A stretch of 64,000 nt of DNA from Aselliscus stoliczkanus. Lineage: Eukaryota; Chordata; Mammalia; Chiroptera; Hipposideridae. Shown piece after piece: positions 26,305 through 38,195 of the stretch (position 1 is the stretch's first letter; each line of letters starts with the position of its first letter). The notes under the pieces are model-generated. The model did no database searches. It was not told where the DNA came from and saw only the letters and a program-made list of their open reading frames with translations. Where the stretch lies: assembly GCA_033961575.1 (NCBI GenBank), contig CM066737.1, forward strand, positions 87,664,271-87,728,270, written 5' to 3'. The translations under genes were made by a program, and so were the position numbers.

Positions 26305-26540
26305 AGAAATCACTAAGCCAGACACCCTTCTCACATTACCTAATGAATTTCTGAGAATGTCATTTTACATAGGAGTTTATTGGTATTTATTTAAAAAATT
26401 ATTGTAAAACCGTCAATTTTATAAAAATACATTTTGTATTGGATACCTTTTATCTGTTTAAATATTCTGTTATTTTCTTTCTAAACTTTTTTTGGCTTAG
26501 GAGAGTTTATCATAGCAATAGTTACTTCTTTTCTATCCTT

Positions 26541-26943
26541 TTTTTTAAAAAAAGGATTCTATTGGGGAATTGGGAAGGGGAAGAGTGTTGGGTAATTGGG
26601 GATGAGGAACAGCCAAGCTATTGTTCTTCAAAATTCATATGGGGGCAGCAGCTAGCTCAGCTCCAAGTCCAGTCGCCATCCGGCTGCCCTTTGGCAGCTC
26701 AGCTTAAAGTGCTGAGTTCCATCTTAGTTGCAGGTTGGCATAGCCACCATCCCATGTGGGAGTCAAACTGGCAACCTTGTTTTTAGGAGCACATGCTCTC
26801 ACCAGCTGAGCCATCCTGCCACCTGTTGGCAGCTCAGTGGCAGCTCAGCTCGGGTGCAGCTTACTAGCCCATGTGAAAATCAAACCAGTGACCCTCTTGC
26901 TCAGAGCTTGTGCTCTTAACCAATTGAGCCAATCGGCCGGCCC
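26541..26943 (-). mobile_element. Long compound tRNA-derived SINE
   Basis: Contains ctattggggaattgggaagg, the gctagctcagctccaagtcc block and two tRNA-like modules, ending aatcggccggcccc. A short flank atccttt is repeated on both sides. It sits between two inverted repeats (26.1-26.3 and 27.1-27.3 kb). Confidence 0.88.
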
Positions 26944-27087
26944 CATCCTTTGTGATTTTATAAGAAGAATTCTATTTCTTTAAGGAAATAAAGGAATAGA
27001 AGGTAGCATAACTTATAAAATAAATGAATGTCCATTGGCATGAAAGAGTAGAATTAGAAAAATGAAAGAAAAATAAAAAATCAATAA

Positions 27088-27300
27088 ACACATACACAAA
27101 TTACTAAAGGGAATACAGTAAGTCCTCACTTAAAGTCATTGATAAGTTCTGTGACTTTAAGTGAAACAACGTTTAAAGGAAAAGCAACCTTTCCAGAGGC
27201 TGATTGATATCAACAAGAGTTAAGTTCCTACAGCATTCCATCAATGTTATAACAAAATGACATTATAATGAAATGATATTGAATGAAACATTATTCGAGG
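27088..27300 (+). repeat. Right arm of the 200-bp inverted repeat
   Basis: Reads acacatacacaaattactaa, agggaatacagtaagtcctc and later gttcctacagcattccatca, the inverse of the left arm. About 780 bp, including a SINE, separate the arms. Confidence 0.75.
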
Positions 27301-28991
27301 ACCTACTGTCTTGGGAAGAAGTACATTGTAAAATCATGAATATATTACATCATAATACTCCTGTTTTTCAAGACATGATTATTGGTTACAACATATTTTA
27401 TATGAAACCATAAATCGGGGGAAAAAAGGAGCTTTAATGATAAATTAAAATTAGCGATCCCAAACAGTTTAAAGAGTATTTACTAGTTATCTTTGTGCTG
27501 TCTCTTCTATTAGGCATGTGGCAGGGTCCCTGCCTTCATGGAACATAAATGTTAGTCTAGTAAAAAAGGTATATACTGTATTATAAACTTGGAAGTTGTT
27601 GAGGGAGTAGATCTTAAATGTTCTCATCACAAAAGAGACATGGTAATTATGTGACGTGACATGACAGGGTGTTAGCCAAAGCTCCAGTGCTAACCATATT
27701 GCAATATATAAATTTATCAAATTAACACATTGTACAACTTAAACTTGCACAATGTTATATGTGAATTATATCCTGATAAAGCTGGGGACAAAGGTATATA
27801 GGTTAAGATATCCTGAAGGAAAATAAACTGTAACCTTCACTGCTAGTATGTTTTAGGGAGAGAGGGTATAATATCAGATAGACATAAGATTTTGTGATAG
27901 AAATTTTTTTAATCAAATATTAGCTCTTAAAAATACAAGTATCTTTATAGTAAAATCTTAGCTCCTAGAAACTTACGGCATTCTAGCATGTTAGCTGAAC
28001 TATAGATTTAGTGGAAGTAACAAAGACACAATTTATTGATGGATTATTTAAGAAACAAGTTATTTATCTTTTCAGAATTATTTATCTTAACTGTCTAGAT
28101 GCAGGTAGTCCAGGTCTCGTGGGAAAGCTCTGCTCATACAGGGACCAAGGTGCTTTTTTTTTTTTCTTTGCGGTGGCTCTGTCATCTCCTAGGATCTGCC
28201 TTAATCCCCATGATCGAGGGTAACTCGCCATGTCTGTAACACACATGGCCTGCGCGAAAGAGTAAAGGATGAAGGGGAGAGCATACATATCTGTTATTCT
28301 TTGGTCTTGGCAAAGAAGGTGCACACATCCTATCCTTCTAGCCAATATTTGGTCACATGCCTCACCCAGCTGCCAGGGAACCTGGGAACTGTAGTTTATA
28401 TTTTGGGCAACCAAAATAGTCACCTAAACTGTCTACTATTGTTTAAGAATTGGAGGAAGACAGGTATATAAGGACCAGCAGTCCTTTTTAGTGGCCAGTT
28501 TTTTTAGGTATCAAGATGAACACTTCTGGTTTCAGAACCTTTTGTTTAATAGATCCTTTCATGAGATTTTACTTAAAAATGTGGATACATATACATAATA
28601 CACATGTGTATACAGATGATGCACTTTTTTGTCTTCTTAAACAGAGCATACTAAGCACAATATAGCATTTCTGTGAGGGAATGTCAATTTTGCTGATAAT
28701 TGAAAATCAAAGGCAGGTGATAGGAATTGTAGAAGGTATAGTGTTCAAACAGTGGATTTGGCACATCCTTTTCTTTAGAAAATATTGATGTTAGCTGTAC
28801 TGTTTGCTTGGCATCCTCTGTGTTATAAGAGTCTCCATCACCACCTTGCCCATGTCAACTGGCTGCCTTTCTATTGTCCCCTTCTTCAGTGTGGCATCAG
28901 TGTCTGTGTCTTGCAAGCATCATTTCAAAATTTACATTTGATTTCTGACTCACCAACATAGCAGTGTCTAGGTGTTTTCTTGTTCTTTTCC

Positions 28992-29168
28992 TTTCGTTTT
29001 TCTTAAATTTGGGAACAGTGTGTTTTTCCAGAACCCATCAGCTCCAAGTCAAGTAGTTGTTTCAGTCTAGTTGTGGAGGGCGCAGCTCAGCAGCCCATGT
29101 GGGGATCAAACCAGCAACCTTGGCATTATGAGCACTGTGCTCTAAGCACCTGAGCTAACCGGCTGCCA
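28992..29168 (-). mobile_element. Short version of the compound SINE (one tRNA-like module)
   Basis: Reads gggaacagtgtgtttttcca, then agctccaagtcaagtagttg, and ends gagctaaccggctgcca. The direct repeat ctaggtgttttctt occurs at 28978-28991 and 29169-29182. At 177 bp it is about half the length of its relatives and lacks the second module. Confidence 0.88.
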
Positions 29169-29492
29169 CTAGGTGTTTTCTTAGTAGTCTCAAAACCATT
29201 GACTCTGAATTTGTGGAAATGAAGAAAAGAAAAAAAATAGGCTTTTTTTTGTAAAAGTTAAAGATGATCAGCTGAACTGTGATTTGAATGGAAAATACTT
29301 TGATCATCTTATCAACATTTATTTTCTTTTAGCTTTCTTTAAATGCACCCATCTCATATACTTGGCATATGAGAGCTTGGACTATAGTTGCTATTTGAAA
29401 TTAAAATCCTTCCCAGGTGACAAAGGAGATTTGGGTTAGAATGTTAGTTAGTTTAGTGACTTTTTTTGTATGAACCTGGGATATAACTTCCA

Positions 29493-29660
29493 CTAATTAT
29501 TTTATTTTTATTTTATTGAGATATAATTAGCATATAACATTATATTAGTTTCAGTTATACAACATAATGATTTGATATGTGTATATATTGTGACATGATC
29601 CATCACAGTCAGCCTACTTAACATCTATCACCACACATAGTTACAAATAAATTACATATA
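29493..29660 (-). mobile_element. L1 3'-end fragment, antisense
   Basis: Reads attgagatataattagcata, tagtttcagttatacaacat and tctatcaccacacatagtta, typical of the antisense L1 tail. Confidence 0.65.
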
Positions 29661-29784
29661 AAATTGTATTTTATTTTTAATAAGTTATATTAGGATATTT
29701 TGTGAGGGTCCTGTTTCATAGATTCTGAATCCATTTTCTTCATTAATAGAGATTTATCAAATTGTGGTAAAGACGTGTTTTGGA

Positions 29785-29985
29785 AACTAAACAACCTGGC
29801 TTTAAATTCCAAAACAGCTAATTATCTTTGTGACCTTTGGTATATTATTTAATTTTTCTGCTCCCATATTCTCATCCTGCTATTGTCCATCATCCCGACA
29901 TGGTGTGAAAAATGATATAGTGCATGTTAAGTGCTTAGCAAATTGACTGACACTAAGTGCTCAATAAATAATGGCAGCTGTTTTT
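29785..29985 (+). mobile_element. MIR-type SINE
   Basis: Contains acctggctttaaattccaaa, ttatctttgtgacctttggt and taagtgctcaataaataatg. Confidence 0.75.
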
Positions 29986-30869
29986 GTTGCGATTATAGAT
30001 GCAGTTGTTGTTGTTGTGATTGTTGTTTTAGCATCTCCATAACAGCAGGCAATAATTTTTCCTAAATCCTCATTAGGGCTCAACTTTGAACTGAACTTCA
30101 GGCTCAAGCAATATTAAAAATTACCCATGTAATGGTATCATTAGATTGAATGTCATGTACAGTGTTACATGATGGATTAATTTCTTGTAAATCACTTCTG
30201 TAATCATTTTTCATTCTTGGACTAATACCCTGGTTTATAGGTTATATCTCTGAGGAAACACAGTGGAAACGTGGCAAGAATATTTCCCGCTACTAATCCT
30301 GGTTCCTCTAAACTCTTCTGTTATTTAGTAAAAGAACTACTTGGTTATCCCTCTGTAATCCTGTAGCTCTCAAATAATCTTTCAGTGAAGGATAAAAAGA
30401 TTATAGACTACACCAAAAAAATTCACCATCCATGCATTGACTTAAACTCTATAAAAAAGAAGTATGAGGCATCTAAAGGAACTAAGTAATAAAATTTTCA
30501 AATGTTCTTGAAGCATTTATACATTGAAGAATAGTGACACTCTTCTTTATCCAGGTTAAAACTTGTATCACATTTTAAGGTTGAATTTGGGGAAGTTGCC
30601 AAAATAGATCAGTTTTAACAGAAATATAAAACTACTCAGTGATAGATTTTGCCCTCTGGCAATGTCCCATCCATTTTTCAGAGAGCTTTGTGGTTTGCCG
30701 GATTGCTGGTTTCTCTTCCTATATGTAGCCATTTGATGACTTATCTCTGTTTGAGTTGCCAAAATCTTGCTTCTAAAAACACATACAGCTCATGCAACTG
30801 CGTTTCCTCATAGAAATCATTTGCCATTTCAATTATTAACATTGGTCCCCGAATACAGGCATGGAAGAG

Positions 30870-31045
30870 CATTTCTGGGAAACTAGAATGTGCTTGGCAT
30901 TTTATGTGTATCATCTCACATAATTTTTTTAACAATTCTATGGAGATATATTTTTATTTTCTTTTACAAGTGGGGAAACTGAGATGCCGACAGGTTAAAT
31001 AACATACCCAAGATCAGACAGATAGTAAACTGGGTTTTAAGACAT
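30870..31045 (+). mobile_element. MIR-type SINE
   Basis: Contains gtgtatcatctcacataatt, caagtggggaaactgagatg and acaggttaaataacataccc. Confidence 0.78.
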
Positions 31046-32211
31046 ATGTATGTGTGCAGTAGTGTCAAGGCAATTGCTCTATATTTCATTATGACAATTT
31101 TTATCACTGGAATGAGTTTCCAGACATTTGTCCTAGACATTGCAGGACTAACACATACACTCATTTGTCTTCCCTTGTTACTTTTCCCTCTCTACTCTTC
31201 CATCTTTATGCATTAGCAACATCTTCAAGGAACATAAGTGATGATGTCTAGCAATTATTTTAAGCGAAAGTACAGTAATTAAGTCTCTGAAGTATGTGGG
31301 TAACGTAGAATAAACTTTAGTGCTCTTGATTTTGAAAACAACCAGGAGTGTGTCCATCCGTTGTTATGTTTCTCATCTAAATCATTATTTGCCCAGTGTA
31401 TGGCAGAGAAACATAAACTACTGTGATATACACAGAAATTTAAATAAGATCAATGTATAGAAAAAGAATCAGTTCCAGTTGATGATACTGGCATCTCCAT
31501 TCATGAAATGACTGGTGCCTCTTTCTTATGCATAGATCTGTAAAGACTTGCAAAGATCAAGTTTCCTAGAAAATTTTCTTTGATGCCATGATATGTATGA
31601 ACTAGCTGCAAGTTTCTGTAAAATATGAAATGTTATAATAATGAATACATATTTTAGGGTGTTGTAACCAAAAAAATAAGCTTCTTTCTATATCTTTATT
31701 TCCAAATTCTATGTTAACAATTAATTTTTTAATAAAGTGTGTTTTCTTCCAAGGGTTCTGTTGAAAAGATGAAAATGTGGAATTCCAGAAAATTTCTTCT
31801 TTCACGGGTTTACCTGCACTGAAATTCTAGAACCACGTTCAATTTTGTTTCACGAACTACAAAAAAATATTCTTTTCATCTTGACCCAGAACATATATAT
31901 ACATATACATGTACATATATAGACATATATATGCATATCTGAAACAAAAATTCACAAAACAATACTAACCCTTAATATAAATGACACAGACTGATATTTT
32001 TATTCTGTTTAATTGTTAATTTTAACATGTACATTGTTGATTTCTTTCGTACAATAAGTTTTCCTGACATAATCACTATCTTCAGCAGGATATGAAAATC
32101 TGACTTTCTTCAACATAAACATTTGGGCATTCTAGAGATGCAGTAAGGCATAGTGGCAAGAGTAGAGGCTTATGGTAATTAGGTCTGGATTTGAATCCTG
32201 ACTTTATAACT

Positions 32212-32380
32212 TTCTTTTTTTAATCGGGGTATTGACATATTACATTGGTTTCAGGTGTACAACATAATGATTTGATATTTGTATACATTACAAAATTATC
32301 ACCACAGTAATTCTAGAAGCCACCCATTACCATATACATTGTTACATATTCTATTTAATTTTAAATAAATTATTCCTTGT
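32212..32380 (-). mobile_element. L1 3'-end fragment, antisense
   Basis: Contains ttggtttcaggtgtacaaca, taatgatttgatatttgtat and agccacccattaccatatac, like the copy at 29.5 kb. A MIR-like piece lies directly to its left. Confidence 0.65.
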
Positions 32381-32770
32381 CATGACCTGCTAAAATGATT
32401 TGATGAATCACTGATGGATCATGACTTATAATTTGAAAAACAATGGTCTAGGCAAAAAAAGAAGTTCTCAGAGTACAGCTAAAAATTTTGACCAGAGTCT
32501 TATATATTTGTAGAGGTAAATTTATGGATATAAATAGTAGCTGAGTTATTTATATAATGTTACCTAGCTTATTCATGTTTGAATTTAACTTTAATAAGGC
32601 TGTCTTTGCAAAATTTTGGTTTTATGAACATCCTCAGAGAACAACACATTTAGATTCAGAATTTATGAGTACTGGACATCATATCCTTGAGGATAAATAT
32701 TTGCTTTTTAAAATTTCCTCCAAAACTTCAAGCTTCTATAAATATCATTAAATCACAAAGTGTTTACTTC

Positions 32771-33152
32771 TTTTTTAAATAAAGATTTTATTTATTTTTT
32801 AAATTGGGGAATTCGGGAAGGGAACAGTGTTGGGGAATCAGGGAAGGGGAGCATTGTGTTTTTCCAGGACCCATCAGCTCCAAGTCAAGTTGTTGTCCTT
32901 CAGTCTTAGTTGTAAAGGTCACAGCTCAGCTCCAAGTCCAGTAGCTGCTTTCAATCTAGTTGCCGGGGAGGGGCATAGTCTACCCTTCCATGCAGGTGTC
33001 GAACTGGCGATCTTGCTGCTAAAAGCACGTGCTCTCACCAGCTCAGCAGCAGCTCAGCTTGGGCACAGCTCAGTGGCCCATGTGGGAATCGAACCAGCAA
33101 CCCTGTTGCTCAGAGCTTGCGCTCTTAACCAACTGAGCCACTCGGCTGGCCT
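32771..33152 (-). mobile_element. Long compound tRNA-derived SINE with target duplication
   Basis: Starts with an A/T-rich tail and ttggggaattcgggaaggga, carries two tRNA-like modules, and ends gagccactcggctggcct. Flanks aagtgtttacttc (32758-32770) and aagtgtttactttt (33153-33166) match closely. The long open frame across it is an artefact of the repeat. Confidence 0.9.
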
Positions 33153-33484
33153 AAGTGTTTACTTTTTAATCCAAATTGTACAATAGTGAAATACTCTGTT
33201 GTGGTACTTGAGTAATAGTGTTGTTTGCAATTTATCATTTGGAGATTATCTGAACTCAAGATCATTATGATTTTTTAGAACTTTTAAATAGGAGCTAGAT
33301 TGAGGTTGAAGATTCAGATAGGTTTGATTTAATTGATGTTTGCTCTTAGAAATTTTGGGAGGTCATTTTTTCCTACAGTAATTGTCTGGCTATTGAAATT
33401 GGACAGTGACTTAAGTAGGTAACTTTGGGGAGATTGTGTTTCAAAATGGTTCTTATGTATACAAGACTCTAATAATAATTACAG

Positions 33485-33725
33485 CTTAACACACTTTATT
33501 GGGTTCTTACATATAGTCAGGCATTCTGCCAAACACTTTATATGCTTTCCTTTCATTCTTTCCACAATCTTATTAGGGAAGTATAATTGTTCCTATTTTA
33601 TGTATGAGGAAACTAGGGCTTATGATAGGACTAAGTAACTTTCCCAGGGTGACAAGATCTGAGGCCTAAGTCAAGACCCAAACACTGACTGTTTACCTCT
33701 AAAGCCCCTGGGTTTTACAATAATG
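33485..33725 (+). mobile_element. MIR-type SINE
   Basis: Contains caggcattctgccaaacact, ttttatgtatgaggaaacta and agtaactttcccagggtgac. Confidence 0.78.
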
Positions 33726-33942
33726 TTCTACTATACATAATAAAACTCCTGTCAACCCTCACCTGTAATCCAAAGAAGGCAAAATATCCAGGATTGGATT
33801 GGATTGTTTCCCACTTACACAGAGGGCTGGCTCATAATTTGTGTGGCCCCAGTGAAAAATGAAATACAGAGCCCCTTGTTCAAAAATCAAGAAGGAAAGT
33901 GTTGTTGAAGTTACTAAAAATATAAAGCTGGGTTTTTGTTTG

Positions 33943-34623
33943 TTTTTTAAGATGTTATTGGGGACTTGGGGAAGAACAACAGTGTTGGGTAATTGGGGAA
34001 GGGGAACAGCCAAGTTGTTGTCCTTCAGTCTTAGTTGTGGAGGGGTCAGCTAGCTCAGCTCCAAGTCCAGTCTCCATCCGGCTGCCTGTCGGCAGCTCGC
34101 GGCCCCTCAGCTCAAGGTGCTGTGTTCAGTCTAAGTTGCAGGTGGGCTTAGCCCACCATCCCATGTGGAGTCAAACAGGAAATCTTGTTGCTAAGAACAG
34201 ACGCTCTAACCGCTGAGCAATCTGGGTGGCAGCTCAGCTCAAGGTGCGGTGTTCAAACTTAGTTGCAGGTGGCATAGGCCACCATCTCATGCAGAAGTCA
34301 AGCCAGAAACCTTGTCACTAAGAGCACACACTCTAAACGCTGAGCAATTTGGCCACCCATTGGCAGCTCACAGCTGCTCAGCTCAAGATGCCGTGTTCAA
34401 TCTTAGTTGTGGATGGGCTTAGCTCACCATCCCATGAAGGAGTCGAACCAGCAACCTTGTTGTTAGGAGCATGTGCTCTCACCAGCTGAGTCATCCTGCC
34501 ACCTGTTGGCAGCTCAGTGGCAGCTCAGCTTGGGCGCAGCTCACTGGCCCAAGTAGGAATCGAACCGGTGACCCTGTTGCTCAGAGCTCGTGTTCTTAAT
34601 AAACTGAGCCAATAGCTGGCCCC
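33943..34623 (-). mobile_element. Four-module tRNA-derived SINE (about 680 bp)
   Basis: Same family as the compound SINEs, with the usual tail block (33955-34075), but the tRNA-like module is repeated in tandem. Modules ending at about 34226, 34357 and 34500 each read gtgttcaa-cttagttg, caccatc-catg, a gctaagagcac-type segment, then a gctgagcaatctgg-like end. The terminal head (34508-34623) ends gagccaatagctggcccc. The period is about 130-137 bp. The usual compound copies here have only two modules. Confidence 0.88.
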
Positions 34624-35732
34624 TGTTGTTGTTTTTCTTAATTCCATGGTCTCCCTTTTGACATGCCATGGTGTATTTTTGCTATTTAACATAATACCAA
34701 ATAAAGAAAATGAAAATCTTGAATTATTATCGTGAGTTTTACTGCTTATTGTTATATTGTGTGATTGCAGTAGTAAATATTAATATAAGAGCATGTAACT
34801 CATGCAAAATCACTGTTATCAGACAATTTGTATTTTGTAGGTTGTACATAATGTATTTCATTTTTAACATGGAAACATTGCACAACTAACTCAGCTGTTT
34901 TAATTCCTCTCCTTGATAGGTGCATATTCTTCTAATATTCTTACCTGCAGCTTACTGATGAGTAAGGAAGGACTGAAAGGAAAAGGAAGTAGGGGTCACC
35001 CCATCTTACCCTTTCTTTCTATGTCATCAGTTTCAGCATAAATGGTTGGCTAATATAGGGAAGAAATACGAGTGAACAAGGATATGATAGGGTTCCTTGG
35101 TTGTTTGTGTTTTCTAGAATTGCCTTCTTTCTGTCTTTGAGACCAGTTCTGTTTCAAATACAAAGCATGAGTCCTGGGGCTACTCATACCCAGTCATGAC
35201 ATAACATACTGTGTACTAGCTTGAGTCACAGTAAATTGCCGCATATTGTTGGTCTACCAGAATTATTTGCTTATGGGACTTTAAAAAAACTATATGCAAA
35301 TGAGGCAGATGCACATCATGCATTTATATCCGTTGCTCATGTGCATTCGTCACCCCATTGGACTTTGCTTACAATACTCAGGTTCAAAGACAAAATGATT
35401 AAGAATTTTAAGATGGCCATGTCAAGAAGCAGAGAAAACAAAAAGGAGGTCCATCTCAGGCTTGGGCACTGTGCACCTGCTTACATTGCACAACCATGAT
35501 GCCAGTCCCGTCTACATACATCTCCTAGGTTGCCTTTTTGTGACTTTTTCCGTTTTAATGATGACTTCGATGTTTTTTATTAGTAGTGTTTAGGGATGAG
35601 CAGAAGGGGTTATACCATGGGACTTGTTATAACCCGTAAGACCTTCAGAAATTGCCTTGACCTTGGGGAGGACCCTTGCACATAGGCCTCTCGGGACACG
35701 TATGCCCTGTTTGAGATATAAGAGTTGGGTGA

Positions 35733-35850
35733 GGGCCGGCCGAGTGGTGTGGTGGTTAAGCGCTGGCTTGGGAAGCCAGCGGCCCCAATTCGGGTCCCAC
35801 CTATGAGGGTCAGTGATACTGCCCTCCAAAAATAAATAAATAAATAAAAG
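35733..35850 (+). mobile_element. Short tRNA-derived SINE with 12-bp target duplication
   Basis: Starts gggccggccgagtggtgtgg and ends ctgccctccaaaaataaata with a simple A-rich tail. The direct repeat agagttgggtga flanks it (35721-35732 and 35851-35862), which suggests a fairly recent insertion. Confidence 0.93.
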
Positions 35851-35879
35851 AGAGTTGGGTGAATTTGACTTATCAGGAT

Positions 35880-36345
35880 GACATATTTATGCCACTTCTC
35901 TAGAAACAAGTAAAGAGCGCATCCTTCGATGAAACTAAATATCACACCGAAAACTGCCACCGTGCTCTGCCATCTTAAAGGACTTAATAGTTGGAGAAAT
36001 TCATGATGTTAAAGTTTCCATATTGGAGCATTTACCAGAAAAACACAATTAAGTTGGTGTTGGCAATTCAGTGGGATAGGGCTCAGCATTGAGGGGGATT
36101 AGAAATTAAAAGTAGACATGCTGGGGGAGAACCATCTATAGCACGGGTTTCCTCTGGGCAACGTCGTGAAATTCAGCCTTTTGAGCTTCTGCCTTTGCTT
36201 AGTCTGCTCCAAACCCTTTCGAGTATACTTTTTCTCCTAATAATGCCACCTTGGGCCTTGAGGTGCTTGGCCCGCTTCTAATTCTTTGGAGTGTACTATC
36301 TCTTCTAATAAACTGCTTTTTCACTACTTAAAAAAAAGATTGTGA
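35880..36345 (+). mobile_element. LTR-like sequence
   Basis: Ends with ggagtgtactatctcttcta, ATAAACTGC, the style of an LTR polyadenylation region. A related segment (gagtatactttttctcctaa) occurs 85 bp earlier as an internal repetition. The left boundary and TG/CA ends are not clear, and no viral gene is seen. Confidence 0.4.
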
Positions 36346-37041
36346 AATTTCCCACAGTAGCTTCTAATTGATCGACACTGCCTTTTGTCTCCTTTGCAAA
36401 ACCCTACTTGACAGGGCCCAGGGCTGGCTTGCTATATTGGGAGTATACAGAAGATTCCTCTCCAAATATTTCTCCAATATTTTTGCTCTGCTCCTGTGTC
36501 AGCAGTGCCTGTGTTGCTTATCTCAGAAGGAAACCCTGTGCAGTGCAGATGTTCACCTTACATGAACGCATTCTACTAGCTTAAGCTAGGTTTTTGCAGC
36601 CCCGCAACCTTGAATGAGTGCACTTGACCCAAACAAAAAAGTCAGGCAGATTTTCTTATTCATTCAAATTTTTACCATTGAGAGTTGCCCTAAGGTTAAA
36701 ACAGCAGGCTCATAGGTTATCCCAAGAGGCCTGTCTTGGCACTTGGTATTACTCGTCCCATTTTTTGTCAGTCTCTGCAAACACACAGCCAGGGTTAGAA
36801 GTCAACATTCCATCCTGGAAACTACTGTATCCTCTACTGGTGATTTTCTTGAAGTCTCCATTTCTTGGCTTGAGGTGGGGAGAAGGTATGGGCGTGCATA
36901 GCACTTCAGAGGAATCCTTTCTCCTCAGAATTTTCCAGTCTCTTTGTTTCCTCTTACACACCTTTGAGCTAGGTAGTGGATTAAATGGTTGTGGGGCCAG
37001 TTCTGTGGTCACCTTTTAGCAATTCCTTCATTGGTGGCCTG

Positions 37042-37045
<4 letters not shown>

Positions 37046-37079
<34 letters not shown>
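37046..37079 (+). repeat. (CT)n microsatellite
   Basis: About 34 bp of CT followed by a T-run, roughly 930 bp upstream of exon 10. Confidence 0.93.
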
Positions 37080-37085
<6 letters not shown>

Positions 37086-37307
37086 CTTTTGGATCTTCTC
37101 TTCCAAGTTATGGATACTTCAGACCCTTTGTTCTCAGCTCTGTGGAATTTCCTGCAGAAATACCAAGACAACTGTTGGGAATCTTACTTCACACCCTGCT
37201 AATTCAACTCAGAAGTAACTACTTCATTTTTTTTTCCCCTAAGATAATGTCTTGCTATTTAAACCATGGCCTTCTGGAGATAAAGTCTTACTTCATAGAA
37301 GTCATTA

Positions 37308-37463
37308 CAGTAATACCTTGGTTTGTGAGCCTAATTCGTTCCAGAAACAAACTACTCATATTGCAAGGCATCACTTGTTCACCACGTTAAAATGTATTAG
37401 AAATGTTTGCTTATCTTGCAGAACACTCGCAACCCAAGTTACTCGCAATCTAAGGTTTTACTG
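37308..37463. mobile_element. Tigger-like MITE
   Basis: Left end cagtaataccttggtttgtg and right end (inverted) cagtaaaaccttagattgcg. The left TA border is present and the right is mutated. It lies 540 bp upstream of exon 10. Confidence 0.75.
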
Positions 37464-38006
37464 TGTATTATTAGACATTTCAGATGTGTAAATGATTTGT
37501 TTTTAAATTTTACCTCCCTGCCCCCACTTCCTTTCATACTGATATCTTCTGCTCTGTAAATTTTCAGAAATATTTCATTACCTAGTGGCTTTGGGGAGAA
37601 GATGCTCCCTTTAATGCCATCGCAAAAATATATAAATATAATACCAATAATTTATATGTAAAAGATTGAGCATATGAACTGAAAAAAGTTACCTATGGAT
37701 GACAATTTGTGGCATTGAAAATATAACATGAACTGATGATATACTAATGCACTCTTTGTAGTAATCCAGAAGAGCTTTCATAAAATATTAATTGGAAGGG
37801 GATTTCGGCTACCATTTGAAAATTTGTTTGTATGTTCGTGAGGCCATTAAAATGCGGGCTGACTCTTGTGTCTGCTGTTCATGTCTCTGATAATGCAAGT
37901 GGACGTTTGTAGCATTTTAAATATTTCATTCGTTTTATGATTTAATGTACTGGAACCGTCTGCAAAACTACTAATTGCATAACACCCAATTTATTTTATT
38001 GTTCAG

Positions 38007-38195
38007 CAGTTGGAAGCTCCTGAAGACAAGTCATTTGGCAGTCTGCTGATGGGGACTGAAGTAAACCTGGACAGTTACCAAACAGCTTTAGAAGAAGTAC
38101 TCTCATGGCTTCTCTCAGCTGAGGACACATTGCAAGCACAGGGGGAGATTTCTAATAATGTAGAAGAAGTGAAAGAACAGTTTCATACTCATGAG
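38007..38195 (+). CDS. DMD: DMD (dystrophin) exon 10
   Basis: Internal coding exon of dystrophin, the rod-shaped cytoskeletal protein that links actin to the dystroglycan complex under the muscle membrane. The frame starts [12 protein letters not shown] and ends KEQFHTHE, with no stop. It contains the highly conserved stretch [19 protein letters not shown]. The 189-bp length equals human exon 10 (c.961-1149, residues 321-383), a multiple of three, so skipping it would keep frame. It covers the end of hinge 1 and the first helix of spectrin-like repeat 1. The acceptor is ttgttcag|CAGTTGG, a tandem NAGNAG. The donor is CATGAG|gtaaaa, with no G at +5. Against the human protein as I remember it, about 7 of 63 residues differ, all conservative of length. 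Intron 10 follows after 686 bp. Orthology is very secure. Confidence 0.98.

Larger units (their letters stand above)
1..38006 (+). other. DMD: DMD intron 9 (3' part, at least 38 kb)
   Basis: No coding exon other than exon 10 at its right edge is visible. Exons 8 and 9 are not in the window, so the intron's 5' end lies to the left. The content is almost entirely interspersed repeats (SINEs, L1 3' ends, MIR/L2, DNA transposon remnants) and microsatellites, listed separately. Stretches such as 2400-3150, 9300-10600, 17500-18390, 19000-19740, 20600-22000 and 30050-30830 show no gene and no repeat that I can name with confidence. They are ordinary AT-rich intronic sequence, probably with decayed repeats. 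Confidence 0.95.

Noticed and set aside
28140..28423. 113-codon minus-strand frame
   Set aside because: No recognisable domain. It includes a Lys run from a poly-T tract, so a gene is not supported.
32827..33186. 119-codon open frame with repeated GIEPATLLL-like words
   Set aside because: The words are translations of tRNA-like SINE modules and recur in other SINE copies.
35733..35850. Possible tRNA gene (A- and B-box-like motifs)
   Set aside because: These motifs belong to the tRNA-derived head of a SINE with an A-rich tail and target duplication. No full cloverleaf is supported.
36618..37019. 133-codon open frame on the plus strand
   Set aside because: There is no recognisable domain, the overlapping minus-strand frame is equally open, and there are no splice or conservation signals that I can see.
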